64,000 nt of DNA from Sulfurimonas crateris. GTDB taxonomy: Bacteria > Campylobacterota > Campylobacteria > Campylobacterales > Sulfurimonadaceae. The stretch is from contig CAMCYC010000002.1 in NCBI GenBank assembly GCA_945883795.1, positions 1 to 64,000 on the forward strand. Reading direction: 5' to 3'. The first letter of the stretch is position 1. Each line of letters begins with the position of its first letter. The notes under the pieces were generated by a model. That model saw only the letters and a program-made list of their open reading frames with translations. It was not told the DNA's origin and searched no databases. Positions 1 to 10,221 of this stretch are shown piece by piece. Made by a program: the position numbers and the translations under genes.

Positions 1-3000
1 CTTATGTTCCATCAACAAATGATGTTGTTTCTGTAAGTGGTGGAGTTGATAGTGCAACGGGTAAAGCTTTTGAGGGAATTCTTAAAGCTCCTATCAGTGG
101 CACAAATATAAATGTTACACCATTAACAACTTTAGTTGCTGCTTTGGTGGCTTCTGGCACAAATATAGATACAGCTTATAGCACAGTTGCAGCTGCTCTT
201 AATATTACAAGTGATGATTTAAAAGCCGACCCTGTTGCCATGTTGGCAACTGACCCAGTTAAAGCTTCGGCTATTTTAACACAAGCATTAACACTGCAAA
301 AAGTGGCAGAAACTTATGCTGAGGCAGTATCAGTTGATACAACCATCCAAAACAATGTTATTGTGTCTGTTATGAGTGCAGTTGCAAAAAGATTGGATGC
401 AAATGAAAGTTTTGATAGTGTTTTGAATGATACTACACTTGCTAATTCTATTGCTACAGATTTAAATTCTACAGATACTCTTGCAACAGATAAACTCGTT
501 GCAGCTTCAAGTGCGGCTCAAGCCGTTGTTACATTAGTAAGAAATCTTACTCATGAGGGTATAATCCCTTCTACTCTTGAAGCAATATCTCAAAATATTG
601 AAACTAAAACAACTCTTATTGAAAGTGGTGTAAGATTTATTGCAGTTGCAACCACAATAGAAAGGATTGAAATTGCAAAAACAACAGTAGCTGTTAAGAT
701 AACAGAAGCAAACTCTGGTGTATCAAGTTCATCTAGCAGTTCTTCAAGCTCTTCTGTTTCAAGCAGTTCCTCAAGTTCTTCTGTTTTAAGTTCAAGTTCA
801 AGTTCATCTAGCAGTTCTCCAGTTGTTCCTACTTCAAGTTCTTCTATTTCAAGTAGTTTATCAAGCTCAAGTTCTTCTTCAACTACAACTACAACAGTTT
901 CAGGTCGTGCAATTGATGGTTATTTGAGTGGTTCAACAGTAAAGCTACCTAATGGTGCAACAGGCACAACAAATGCAGATGGTAATTGGACAATTACATT
1001 TAATGGTTCTGCAATAACGGGGATTATTTCTGTTAAAGATGGTAATGATACTTCAACAGGTCAAGCTTTTGAGGGTGTTTTAGAAGCACCAATTACAAGT
1101 GGAACTGTCAATGTTACCCCACTTACAACATTAGTTTCTGCACTTGTAAAATCTGGTAAAACTGTGGATACTGCTTATAATACAGTTGCTACAGGATTAG
1201 GAATATCGGCTGATAATTTAAAAGCTGACCCAATTGCCATGTTAGATACAAATCAATCAGAAGCTTCTAAAATTTTAAAACAAGCGCTTACAATACAAAA
1301 AATAGCAGAAACTTTTGCCAAAGCAGTATCAACTGATGCTACGACTCAGGATGCAGTTATGGCTTCTGTTATGAGTGCAGTTGCAAAAAGATTGGATGCA
1401 AATGAAACTTTTGATAGTGTTGTAACTGATAGCAATAGTACTTTGGCTAATTCTATTGCAACAGATTTAAATTCTACAGATAATAATCTTACAGTTGCTA
1501 AATTAACAGCTGCTTCTGATTCTGCAAAATTCGTTGTCTCGTTGATTGCTCAAAATACCACCATTACGACAGACACTTTTACTCAAATATCTCAAAATAT
1601 TGATGGAAATACAACTGTAGTTGAAGATAATTTAAAAACTGTAGCAGAGGCAAATACTACAACTACCATCACTGTACCAAATATTAAGCCTGTTCTGAAT
1701 CTTCTTGATGACATGAATAAATCAGAAGATTTTGCAGATTTTAATATTACACTCAATGCAACAGATGAAAATGTTTCTTCTTTAGTTTTTGGAGCTAAAT
1801 CTGATTCAAATGCAACTGTATCCGTAAATGGTAATACATTGAGAATTTCTCATGTACCAAATGCAAACGGTGTTGTGACTATAGATGTAAATGTAACTGA
1901 TGGAAATCTAAGTGATACGAAATCTTTTAAACTTAATATTAATGCGGTAAATGATGCACCTATTCTTACTTTAATTGCACAACAAACAAAAAGTGAAGAT
2001 TCTGCTGATTTTAACCTTACACTTAGTGCTACAGATGTAGATAATGCAAATTTGACTTATTCAGCATTTTCACATAATACTTCAAAAGCAACCGTATCAA
2101 TAACGGGTAATACATTAAAAATATCTCCAGTAGCAAATGCAAATGGTGTTGTGACTATAGATGTAAATGTAACAGATGGACAATTTAGTAATTCAAAAAG
2201 CTTTGATTTAAATATTACAGCGGTAGATGACACACCAGTATTACAAACATTATCAAATCTTATTAAAGCAGAAGATGACAATAACTTCTCACTAGATTTA
2301 AATGCAACAGATATAGATGGTGATACTATCACTTACACAACAAGTTCAAGTAAGCCAAACATTGCAACGGTTAGTATTGTAAATGGTAAATTGGTAGTGA
2401 CTCCAGTAGCAAACGCAAACGGTGTTGTAAAAATAGATGTTAATGCAACAGCAAACGGAAAGACTGTTACAAAACAGTTTGATTTAAATATTACAGCAGT
2501 AGATGACGCTCCAGTGCTTGGAAATATTACAAATCCATCAACAAAATTAGAAGATTTTGCAGACTTTAATATTACATTATCTTCAACTGATGAAGAGAAT
2601 GACACCGTAAAATATAATGCTAAATCAACTACAGCAAATATAACTGTAAGTGGAAATCAACTCAAAATTTCTCCAATCAAAGATAAGTCTGGAAGTGTGA
2701 GTATAGATGTAAATGTAACTCAAACGAACAATTCATTACTTTTTGATACACAAACTATCACATTTAGTGTAACTGCAGTAAATGATGCACCAACAATTGG
2801 TACAACTTTTAACAATATCCAAATGTTAGAAGACAATGGTACAACAAACTACGAGCTTAATGTCTCAGATATTGAAGGAGGTGATTTAAATGTCACAGTA
2901 GATTCTAACAATACAGCACTCATGACAGTTTCTAAAAATTGGACAAATTTAGTGAATCAAGCTGGATGGACTCAACCACTAGATTTTAATCTTTCAACTG

Positions 3001-3695
3001 TTCCAAATGCAAATGGAATAGTTCGTATTACAGTAACTGCTCAAGACCTAGATAAAAATTCTACAACAAAAAGTTTTGATGTAAATGTAACTGCGGTAAA
3101 TGATGCACCTACGATTGTTCCAATTAGTACACAAACGGCAACGCAAAATACTAAAATCACAGATTTTAATGTAACTGCAATAGATGTAGATAGTAAAATA
3201 TTCACATACTTTGCATCAACTTTACCAACAGGTATAGATATTAACACAACTACTGGTGTCATTTCTGGTACGCCTACAAGTGAAGGTAATTCTACTGTAA
3301 CTGTAACTGTAAATGATGGTGAGTTGAATGCTACAACAAATTTTGCTTTTAATGTTGGGGCGGCAGTAGGTTTAAATGAAATAGTTGCTAGTCATAACTT
3401 ATCAAGTGATTATAATGATCATAAAGTTACGGCAGCTTTAGCGGGTACACTCTCGGCTAGTACTATTAAAATTGAAACTAGTGCAGTTGTTCCTACAGGA
3501 ATTATTCAAGATACGACAAATTTAAATATTATATATTTAGTTGAAACAGTAGGTGATACTAATAATTATATAGAATTTAAATACAAAACTGATTCTTATG
3601 CAAATGGACATACAATTAGAATTACGCTTGGTACAAAAATAGCTGTAATTACTGTAGGACAGTCTTATACAAATGATGAGGTAGTTTTTCAATAG
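1..3695 (+). CDS. Large repeat-containing surface/adhesin-like protein, 5' end outside window
   Basis: The reading frame is open from base 3, so the gene is cut by the window edge and about 1230 residues of its C-terminal part are present. In order they are: a partial copy of an alpha-helical-looking module (to about base 700), a Ser-rich linker (bases 721-893), and a second full copy of that module (about 903-1670), which starts with a short carboxypeptidase-regulatory-like stretch (AIDGYLSGSTV...TTNADGNW). Six beta-rich repeats ending in VNDAP, VDDTP or VDDAP follow (about 1681-3360). The last repeat is of the putative-Ig (He_PIG) type, with LPTGIDINTTTGVISGTPT. A unique C-terminal domain of about 110 residues closes the protein. 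Such architecture is typical of large extracellular or cell-surface proteins; binding target and anchoring are unknown. No signal peptide can be seen because the N-terminus is missing. Gene 2 downstream carries closely related VNDAP repeats. Confidence 0.85.
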   Translation, partial: YVPSTNDVVSVSGGVDSATGKAFEGILKAPISGTNINVTPLTTLVAALVASGTNIDTAYSTVAAALNITSDDLKADPVAMLATDPVKASAILTQALTLQKVAETYAEAVSVDTTIQNNVIVSVMSAVAKRLDANESFDSVLNDTTLANSIATDLNSTDTLATDKLVAASSAAQAVVTLVRNLTHEGIIPSTLEAISQNIETKTTLIESGVRFIAVATTIERIEIAKTTVAVKITEANSGVSSSSSSSSSSSVSSSSSSSSVLSSSSSSSSSSPVVPTSSSSISSSLSSSSSSSTTTTTVSGRAIDGYLSGSTVKLPNGATGTTNADGNWTITFNGSAITGIISVKDGNDTSTGQAFEGVLEAPITSGTVNVTPLTTLVSALVKSGKTVDTAYNTVATGLGISADNLKADPIAMLDTNQSEASKILKQALTIQKIAETFAKAVSTDATTQDAVMASVMSAVAKRLDANETFDSVVTDSNSTLANSIATDLNSTDNNLTVAKLTAASDSAKFVVSLIAQNTTITTDTFTQISQNIDGNTTVVEDNLKTVAEANTTTTITVPNIKPVLNLLDDMNKSEDFADFNITLNATDENVSSLVFGAKSDSNATVSVNGNTLRISHVPNANGVVTIDVNVTDGNLSDTKSFKLNINAVNDAPILTLIAQQTKSEDSADFNLTLSATDVDNANLTYSAFSHNTSKATVSITGNTLKISPVANANGVVTIDVNVTDGQFSNSKSFDLNITAVDDTPVLQTLSNLIKAEDDNNFSLDLNATDIDGDTITYTTSSSKPNIATVSIVNGKLVVTPVANANGVVKIDVNATANGKTVTKQFDLNITAVDDAPVLGNITNPSTKLEDFADFNITLSSTDEENDTVKYNAKSTTANITVSGNQLKISPIKDKSGSVSIDVNVTQTNNSLLFDTQTITFSVTAVNDAPTIGTTFNNIQMLEDNGTTNYELNVSDIEGGDLNVTVDSNNTALMTVSKNWTNLVNQAGWTQPLDFNLSTVPNANGIVRITVTAQDLDKNSTTKSFDVNVTAVNDAPTIVPISTQTATQNTKITDFNVTAIDVDSKIFTYFASTLPTGIDINTTTGVISGTPTSEGNSTVTVTVNDGELNATTNFAFNVGAAVGLNEIVASHNLSSDYNDHKVTAALAGTLSASTIKIETSAVVPTGIIQDTTNLNIIYLVETVGDTNNYIEFKYKTDSYANGHTIRITLGTKIAVITVGQSYTNDEVVFQ
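3..1670 (+). repeat. Tandem duplication of a coding module inside the first surface protein
   Basis: Two copies of the same module lie on either side of the Ser linker. Copy 1 runs from the window start to about 700 and copy 2 from about 903 to 1670. Both encode KAFEG/QAFEG, an APIxxGTxNVTPLTTLV-type stretch, a KADPxAML motif and RLDANExFDS. At DNA level a 43-base stretch starting at 366 recurs exactly at 1365, an offset of 999 bases (333 codons), so the duplication looks recent or kept similar by gene conversion. Confidence 0.8.
721..893 (+). repeat. Poly-serine linker with mixed serine codons
   Basis: An almost pure serine tract of roughly 55 residues with scattered Val, Leu, Ile, Pro and Thr. 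It is written with mixed TCA/AGT/TCT/TCC/AGC codons in short 6-12-base units. It probably acts as a flexible extracellular spacer between the two module copies. The codon mixing argues that it is kept as a protein feature and is not a simple microsatellite. Confidence 0.8.
1681..3360 (+). repeat. Six cadherin/Ig-like VNDAP repeats
   Basis: Six consecutive repeats of roughly 90-100 codons. Each has a core resembling ED.ADFN(I/L)TL.(A/S)TD, a PNANG/VANANG(V)V.IDVNVT segment, and an ending of NAVNDAP or TAVDDAP. Stretches of 25 or more bases, such as the one encoding NGVVTIDVNVT, are identical between repeats near 1867 and 2147. The family (tandem-95/cadherin-like) is usually found in extracellular bacterial proteins, often calcium-stabilised; calcium binding here is inference. 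Confidence 0.75.
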
Positions 3696-3761
3696 ATTGT
3701 TGTGATATTTTAATCTTGTCTTAATGATATTTCGTTCTCTTAAATTAAAAAGGAGTTAATT

Positions 3762-6700
3762 ATGAGTAATAAAAAATTGATGATCTCTGTTGTTACTGCA
3801 GCTTTACTAGCATCTACGACTGCTGTTGCAAAACAAACAATAGAATTACAAACAGGATGGAATTTAATAGGCTTACAAGAAAAACCTTTTAATTCTGACG
3901 CATGGCTAATATCTTCATTAGTCCAAACAAACAGTGATATTTTAACTATCACGAATGTTACAAGAACATATTCTTCTACTTCTTCAAGAAATTCACTTAC
4001 ATCATTAGAATCTGGTAAAGGGTATTGGGTTAATGTTTCTAAGGACACTAATCTAACCTTGGATGGCACATTAAGTAATTACAAGCTTGAAGAGCTTAAT
4101 CCAGGATGGAATCTTGTTACCGTACCTACAAATATCACTGATATTAATGGCTTTATTGGCACAATGAATTCAAGAGGTTATAGGATAAATTTGATTACAA
4201 ATGTAACACGAACTTATACAGTTGGTGCTTCAAGAAATTCTTTATCTTCAATGGATGTTAATCATGGTTATTGGATCAATAGTGATAAACTAGCCCTAAG
4301 AGCCAAAACATCAGATGGTATTTATTTGAACTTTTACGCAAATGACACGGCAGATACATTAGATAAAAATGCTACATCTTTGGCAATCTCAGCTTTAACT
4401 TATGCAGATATTGTTGCAGGTAATAAATTAGCTTCAAATTTTGCAAACTTTAGTGGTGAAGTTGTAGTTGCTACACAAGACCCAAATACAGATGTTATTA
4501 CAGAAAAAACACATAATACAGTAATAGTGAGTTCAAGTGGAATCTCAACTTCTTCTCTTCCTAGTGTAGAGACCGTTGTCACAAACACAACAATAATAGA
4601 CAAAGTTGTAATATATGCCTATTCTATTACAGCAGGTGGTGCACCACAGATTTTATCGGGTGCTACACTCGTAGAAGTTAGCAATGATGGTACAGAAACA
4701 GAATTAGGCACATCAGATTCTAATGGTTTGATTGTTCCTAGTAAAGATATACGAGGTAATAAAGTTATTTTAAGAGCAAGTGGTGTTGCAGATATGTCAA
4801 TATCTTTAGACTCTAATTATAGCAAACCAAGCTATTACGCTATTTTAGCAGCTGGTGCAACAGAAGAGATTACAGAAACTACTAGTGTCACACCAACTAA
4901 TAATAGAATTTTAGGGCGAATTACACCTGCCTTAGAGAGAGAAATTTCTCAATATAATGATGTAAAAGGTTTAGTTGTTTACCATATGAAACAAGTCAGT
5001 GTAAAAAGAGGGACAAAACAACAATTTACCGTTACACAAAATACAGTTTCAGAAAAAACAAGCTTAGAATCTGCATTAAAAGAAACACGCTTTACTCCAA
5101 AAATTATAACTGCATTAGATGTTAGTTTAAAAGATGGTTCTACAAATAAAACTCTCAATCCATCAACAACAAAATTTAGTGATTTATATTTAAACGATGT
5201 AGATAATGGTGGTTCTCATGCAAGTGATATAGATTCTTTTTATATTGGTTTAAGTGGTAAAGATACTTCATATAATTATGATGGATTAGATGCAAATTCA
5301 ATTTTTAATGACACTAATGCAACACAAGGTAAATTAGAAGTTTGGATGTATAAAAATAATGCATGGACAAAAGTGCAAGCACATTCTAAAGTTTTAAAAG
5401 TAGCATCACTCGGTGATTCTGATGAAGAAAAAAATATTAAAAAACGACTGAAACAAAGTGATTTTTATATTAAACTCAATAGTGTTGGAATAGGTGCATC
5501 AGACTATGATGGATATTATCCTCTTGCAATTGTGTATAAACAAGAAAGTATTACACAAAAATCTTTTACTGTAACAGTCAAAGATAGTGAGACACAAGCA
5601 ACGATTCCAAATGCTTTGGTAAGACTTGGTGCTACAAATTATGTGACAGATGCAAATGGAAGTGTTGAGCTTAGTGTGACTGTAACAGGTGATGGTGGGC
5701 TTATTCCTCTTAGTGCTACAGAACCAAAACACTTACGAACAGTTTCTTCGGTTAATCCTTTGACTCTTAGCGATACAACCTCAAATAATATTGAGCTGTC
5801 ATTATCTCCAATACCAAATAGTGCAACAATTACAGGTACTGTTTTAGATAGTGATTTAAAATCAGGTGTTTCAAACTCTTTAGTAGAAATTATAAATCCT
5901 ATTTCTCTTGATAGTACAAAAATCACTACAAGAGATGGAGTGAGTGGAATTGAAGTTGGTTTGGATTCTGGAGCAAAATATACATGGTATATTAAAGAAG
6001 TTCCACCTAGCACAAGTGTAGGTTTAGGAAGAGTTTCTCAAACTTCATGGATGCAAGTAAAAGAAGATAAAGCTAGAAATGGTAATTTTATCTCTTATAA
6101 TGAAATCGTAAAAACATTACTGAAACCTGGACTTGTTGGTGAATCTGATGCAATTTCTGGTTTGTTTGATATTGCTGTAAAAATAGAACATGATGTTAAC
6201 GGTGATGGTATAAGTGATTATACAGAGTTAGCAACCAACGGTACAAATACACTCCTTAATGATGATGATAATGGTACCAGTGTTATTGGTACACATGTGG
6301 CAGATTCATTTGTAAAAAATTATGCTAAAAAAATAGGGCAACTTAAAATTGCACTTGATGCTGAGAAAGTAGCAGAAGCTTCAACAAATGCAGCAGATTC
6401 TGGTACGGTGATTTTTACAACTGCTAATCATAAATATGTACAATATACTCAAAGCTCAACTTTTGAAGATGAAAATAACGATGGTTCAGATGAAGGTAAA
6501 TATGCAAATTATGATTTATCTATTGGTGGCGGAACTGAAATAAGAGCTTTTAGAATTGATGGATTTAGTACAGATTTTGTAGGGTTAAATGCATCACTCA
6601 CATGGAAAGCAACAATTTTTGCAGATATTGTAAATAGTTCTGGCAATGTTGTAAGCAGTGTGTTGTTAGATGAAAATTTTAAATGGAAATCTTTAAATAA

Positions 6701-9700
6701 TGCTAAAGATAAATATGAAGATTTATTAAAAGCAGAGCAAGGAGAAATACTAGCAGATAATGCAAATTATGTTATTGGTAGTTTAAAATATGTCGATGGA
6801 AATATTGTAAGTGCTGATAGTACAATCTCTTATAAAAGATTAATGCGTTCTCTAGCAGATGATAGAATTATTAAAGCACTTAATATGTCTATTGCAGAAA
6901 TTGCAACTCAAGCAGGTGTGAATACAACAGGTGTAGCAGATACAAGTATCAAGATGTTAAAAGATGGTATTTCTCTTTCTGTTGTAGCAGATATTAATTA
7001 TGTAAGAGACCCAGATGATGCAAATGAATCGGTAAGAGCAATTCTACATACAGATGGTTTAACACTCAAAGCAGATAAAGTTGAAGATTTATTAACAATT
7101 ACAGATGCTCCTGTTTCTCCACTTTCTCAAATTTCTGGAGCTATGAGTACTTATAGTGATAGAGTTGGTGAGTTTAGATTTGCAAGGGTTCCTTATGATT
7201 TTGGAAAACTTAACGAAAACAACTCTCTTATGAGATTAAAAGCATCAAGATTTGATTATTTTGATAATAGTGTAAATATTGGTGCATTTGAGCAATTAGA
7301 ATCACAACTCACTACAGTACAACAAAATATTGATATCAAAGCAAGAAAGAGTTATTCGGTAACACTTGATTTTAAAGATGGCAATACTACAAATGATGCT
7401 TCATTAGCCAACATTGTTGGTACGACAGTGGTCATGACAGGTTCAAAAGCAAATAATGGAGAGATAACTACCAATCTTATTGGTGCAGATGGCAATTTAT
7501 CGGCATTATCACGAGTTATTCCAAATACAAGTGGTTTAAATCCAACTTATAATGATATTTTAGAAGGGTATCAAAGTGTGATGATTTTTAAAGATGGCTT
7601 TAAAGCTGTTGAGAAAAAATTAAATCTTCGCTCAAATCAAATTGTAACGATAAACTGGGAACCAGTTGGCGATCCAGCTGATTTTAAAGCACAAATTGAT
7701 ATAGATTATGAAAATTCTATTGTAAATTATGCAACAGGTAAAGCTATTTTATCTGGAAAGATTTATGATAAGAACGATACCTCATTGTCCAAAGATACTC
7801 AAATATCACTGCTTCTTAACAATCAGCCGTTAAATGTGAAATTGGTTCGTTCATCGGAGACTAGCCCTGATTTTACGGTGAGTTTTGACCTTCCAAAAGG
7901 GGAGTCTCAAGCAAAAATAATTGCTACAAATGACAAAGGTGTGAGCATAAGTTCTGTAGTTTATTATGATTACAATCCTGATTTTGGTAGCGTAAAAGGA
8001 AATGTTAGCGGTGTAAAAGCTGATGAATATGCTATTGTAAGTCTTTACAATGAAGCGAATGAGCCAGTTGCTAATGCTGTTCCAAATGACGATGGAGAAT
8101 ACAACTTTGTTTCGTTAGCGGTAGGCAAATATAGTATGAATGCGATTGCGTTTGATGCTAGTGGCAATGATTATCCTTCAAATGCAGTTTCTGTAACTGT
8201 TGTTGGCGGGCAGATAATTTCAGCAGATAGTATGGCAATTTCCCATGTTTCAACTGCTCTAAGTGGCGCACCTAGTGTTGAATTTACAACAGATGATATT
8301 ACGCTTCCAACTACTGACATAGCTTTAGTAGCAACTGTCAATAATTTTGAGCTAGGTGATGATGTAAGCGATAGATTTGCGGTAGTTGTAAATGATGTTG
8401 CATATGCCGTAGAAAAATCTGATTTTACAGTTACTACTACAGCAAATAATTACACATTTAACTATTCATTAGCTTTAGAAAATCTCCAATCAGGTCAAAA
8501 TGTTGTTTATCTTGTTGCAGTCAATAAAAATGGAAAATACGATTTTTCAGCGGATTTATATATTACGACTGCAGCAGCAACTAGCATAGCTTCAAAAGAT
8601 ATTGAATTTGTAAATACATCAACTCTCAAAACAATAGCGGATGATTATATTTATATGGATTTATACACATATAATGGACAGCTCAAAGCACACTATTTAT
8701 CCGACACTAATAGTACGGATAATTTTATCACTGTTGGTGCTTTAGAGACAGGAAAATATGTTGCAGATATTTATACACAAAATAATAATTACATCGGTTC
8801 AACAGTATTAGTTGATGTAAATAGTAGTGGAATATACATGAATAACACTCCTCTTAAAGATGATGATAATGACACTATGTATGAAATTGGATTAAGAGGA
8901 CAAGCGTCTTTGGTTGCCAATATTGCACCAACTTTAGACTTACCTCTAAATCCTTTGAGCATGGATAGTTCTGATGGTAATTTTACAATCTACAATATCG
9001 CATCTGATAAAGACGGTGATGATTTAACTATAACTCTAGGTGACTATAACAATTCAGTTGTTACAGTTATAGTAGATGGTTATAATTTAGTAGTCACGCC
9101 AGTGGGTGATGGTAAAATATCTGTACCAGTAAGTGTAACAGATGGAACAGATACAGTGAACGGTAGCTTTATTGTCAAAGTGTCAACTAGAGTAGCTGAT
9201 AATTTTGCACCTTCCATATTTGGTACTTCCGCTTATAATTTAAGTGAAACTAATATGAATGCTTCTATCACAATTGTGGATGTAGAAGGTGATGATTTGA
9301 ATGTTTCATTAACTGGATATGACAGCAGTGTAATCAGTGCTACATATGCTGATGGTTTTGTAAATATTCTAGCTTTAGCTCATGGAAATACAAGTTTGAC
9401 TGTTAATGTGAATGATGGACATCATGAGATAGTTAGCAAAATATTTGCTATCAATGTAACTTTAGAGACTGAAGACAATGAAACTGTTAATAACGCACCA
9501 ACAATTCACACTATTTTTGACAATGTTGTCATAGAAGAAGATAGTGGAATCATGAATTATGAATTGAATGTTTCAGATGCAGAGGGCGAGGATATAAATG
9601 TTAGTGTGGAATCTAACAATACAAACATTTTAACTGTAACTCCAAACTTTGGCGAATGGATAACTCAAGCAACATGGGCTAACGAAGCTTTAGATTTTAA

Positions 9701-10160
9701 TTTTACAACGGTACCAGATGCAAATGGAATGGTTCAGGTCACTATCATAGCAAATGATGGAGATTTAAATTCCACAAGAAGTTTTGATGTAAATGTAACT
9801 GCAGTGAATGATGCACCTGTACTTTCTCCAATACCAGATGTAAACTCAACTACAAATGTTACTATTCCAGTTCATGCAACAGATATTGATTCAGAGATTC
9901 TCACATACAGTGCTAGTGGGTTACCTACAAATGTTGATATTAATCAAACTACAGGTTTAATATCTGGTAGTACAACAGAAATAGACACTTATTCTGTGAT
10001 TGTAACTGTTTCAGATGGTGAAGCAAATGCTACAAGGAATTTTAACTTGACTGTTTCAGTGATAGAAACAGCCATAGAAACTCCACCAACTGTTCCAAAT
10101 ATAGAAGATAATACAACGCTATCAACTCCACCGAGTGTTCCAAGTATTCCAAATTCATAA
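3762..10160 (+). CDS. Giant modular exported protein with GW modules and VNDAP repeats
   Basis: A complete 2132-residue protein. It starts at an ATG behind a strong AAGGAG site, with a Sec signal peptide (residues 1-23, ending AVAKQ). Residues 28-100 and 109-177 are two copies of a short module that begins GWNLI/GWNLV and ends GYWVN/GYWIN. Further on lie regulatory-like beta segments, a D-x-N-x-D-G-x-x-D calcium-loop-like motif near residue 808 (HDVNGDGISDYTE), and several Ig-like segments. From about residue 1720 there are VNDAP-type repeats very like those of the upstream gene. The 66-base gap upstream shows no terminator, so the two genes may be co-transcribed. The protein is most likely secreted or surface-exposed. 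No enzymatic domain was recognised, and the large middle part (residues 180-1700) is unassigned. Confidence 0.85.
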   Translation: MSNKKLMISVVTAALLASTTAVAKQTIELQTGWNLIGLQEKPFNSDAWLISSLVQTNSDILTITNVTRTYSSTSSRNSLTSLESGKGYWVNVSKDTNLTLDGTLSNYKLEELNPGWNLVTVPTNITDINGFIGTMNSRGYRINLITNVTRTYTVGASRNSLSSMDVNHGYWINSDKLALRAKTSDGIYLNFYANDTADTLDKNATSLAISALTYADIVAGNKLASNFANFSGEVVVATQDPNTDVITEKTHNTVIVSSSGISTSSLPSVETVVTNTTIIDKVVIYAYSITAGGAPQILSGATLVEVSNDGTETELGTSDSNGLIVPSKDIRGNKVILRASGVADMSISLDSNYSKPSYYAILAAGATEEITETTSVTPTNNRILGRITPALEREISQYNDVKGLVVYHMKQVSVKRGTKQQFTVTQNTVSEKTSLESALKETRFTPKIITALDVSLKDGSTNKTLNPSTTKFSDLYLNDVDNGGSHASDIDSFYIGLSGKDTSYNYDGLDANSIFNDTNATQGKLEVWMYKNNAWTKVQAHSKVLKVASLGDSDEEKNIKKRLKQSDFYIKLNSVGIGASDYDGYYPLAIVYKQESITQKSFTVTVKDSETQATIPNALVRLGATNYVTDANGSVELSVTVTGDGGLIPLSATEPKHLRTVSSVNPLTLSDTTSNNIELSLSPIPNSATITGTVLDSDLKSGVSNSLVEIINPISLDSTKITTRDGVSGIEVGLDSGAKYTWYIKEVPPSTSVGLGRVSQTSWMQVKEDKARNGNFISYNEIVKTLLKPGLVGESDAISGLFDIAVKIEHDVNGDGISDYTELATNGTNTLLNDDDNGTSVIGTHVADSFVKNYAKKIGQLKIALDAEKVAEASTNAADSGTVIFTTANHKYVQYTQSSTFEDENNDGSDEGKYANYDLSIGGGTEIRAFRIDGFSTDFVGLNASLTWKATIFADIVNSSGNVVSSVLLDENFKWKSLNNAKDKYEDLLKAEQGEILADNANYVIGSLKYVDGNIVSADSTISYKRLMRSLADDRIIKALNMSIAEIATQAGVNTTGVADTSIKMLKDGISLSVVADINYVRDPDDANESVRAILHTDGLTLKADKVEDLLTITDAPVSPLSQISGAMSTYSDRVGEFRFARVPYDFGKLNENNSLMRLKASRFDYFDNSVNIGAFEQLESQLTTVQQNIDIKARKSYSVTLDFKDGNTTNDASLANIVGTTVVMTGSKANNGEITTNLIGADGNLSALSRVIPNTSGLNPTYNDILEGYQSVMIFKDGFKAVEKKLNLRSNQIVTINWEPVGDPADFKAQIDIDYENSIVNYATGKAILSGKIYDKNDTSLSKDTQISLLLNNQPLNVKLVRSSETSPDFTVSFDLPKGESQAKIIATNDKGVSISSVVYYDYNPDFGSVKGNVSGVKADEYAIVSLYNEANEPVANAVPNDDGEYNFVSLAVGKYSMNAIAFDASGNDYPSNAVSVTVVGGQIISADSMAISHVSTALSGAPSVEFTTDDITLPTTDIALVATVNNFELGDDVSDRFAVVVNDVAYAVEKSDFTVTTTANNYTFNYSLALENLQSGQNVVYLVAVNKNGKYDFSADLYITTAAATSIASKDIEFVNTSTLKTIADDYIYMDLYTYNGQLKAHYLSDTNSTDNFITVGALETGKYVADIYTQNNNYIGSTVLVDVNSSGIYMNNTPLKDDDNDTMYEIGLRGQASLVANIAPTLDLPLNPLSMDSSDGNFTIYNIASDKDGDDLTITLGDYNNSVVTVIVDGYNLVVTPVGDGKISVPVSVTDGTDTVNGSFIVKVSTRVADNFAPSIFGTSAYNLSETNMNASITIVDVEGDDLNVSLTGYDSSVISATYADGFVNILALAHGNTSLTVNVNDGHHEIVSKIFAINVTLETEDNETVNNAPTIHTIFDNVVIEEDSGIMNYELNVSDAEGEDINVSVESNNTNILTVTPNFGEWITQATWANEALDFNFTTVPDANGMVQVTIIANDGDLNSTRSFDVNVTAVNDAPVLSPIPDVNSTTNVTIPVHATDIDSEILTYSASGLPTNVDINQTTGLISGSTTEIDTYSVIVTVSDGEANATRNFNLTVSVIETAIETPPTVPNIEDNTTLSTPPSVPSIPNS

Positions 10161-10177
10161 AAATTTATTAAGATTTT

Positions 10178-10198
10178 AGGGAGACGAATTCTCTCCCT
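10178..10198 (+). terminator. Hairpin after the giant surface protein
   Basis: A perfect 7-bp stem (AGGGAGA/TCTCCCT) with a 7-base loop lies 18 bases after the stop codon. No T-run follows, so it may be a weak terminator, an attenuator or an mRNA-stabilising hairpin before the next gene at 10222. Confidence 0.4.
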
Positions 10199-10221
10199 TA
10201 CATAAATTAAAGGATATAACA

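Noticed and set aside
721-893. Ser linker as a phase-variable microsatellite
   Set aside because: Units are mixed serine codons in multiples of three bases, so slippage would not shift the frame and no homopolymer is present.
2057-2605. Minus-strand open frames of about 90 codons inside the surface-protein gene
   Set aside because: They mirror the sense-strand VNDAP repeats, have no ribosome site and no family resemblance; they are products of repeat composition.
5639-6013. A 124-codon minus-strand open frame inside the giant protein gene
   Set aside because: It lies antisense to a clean coding frame with no start signals or recognisable motif.
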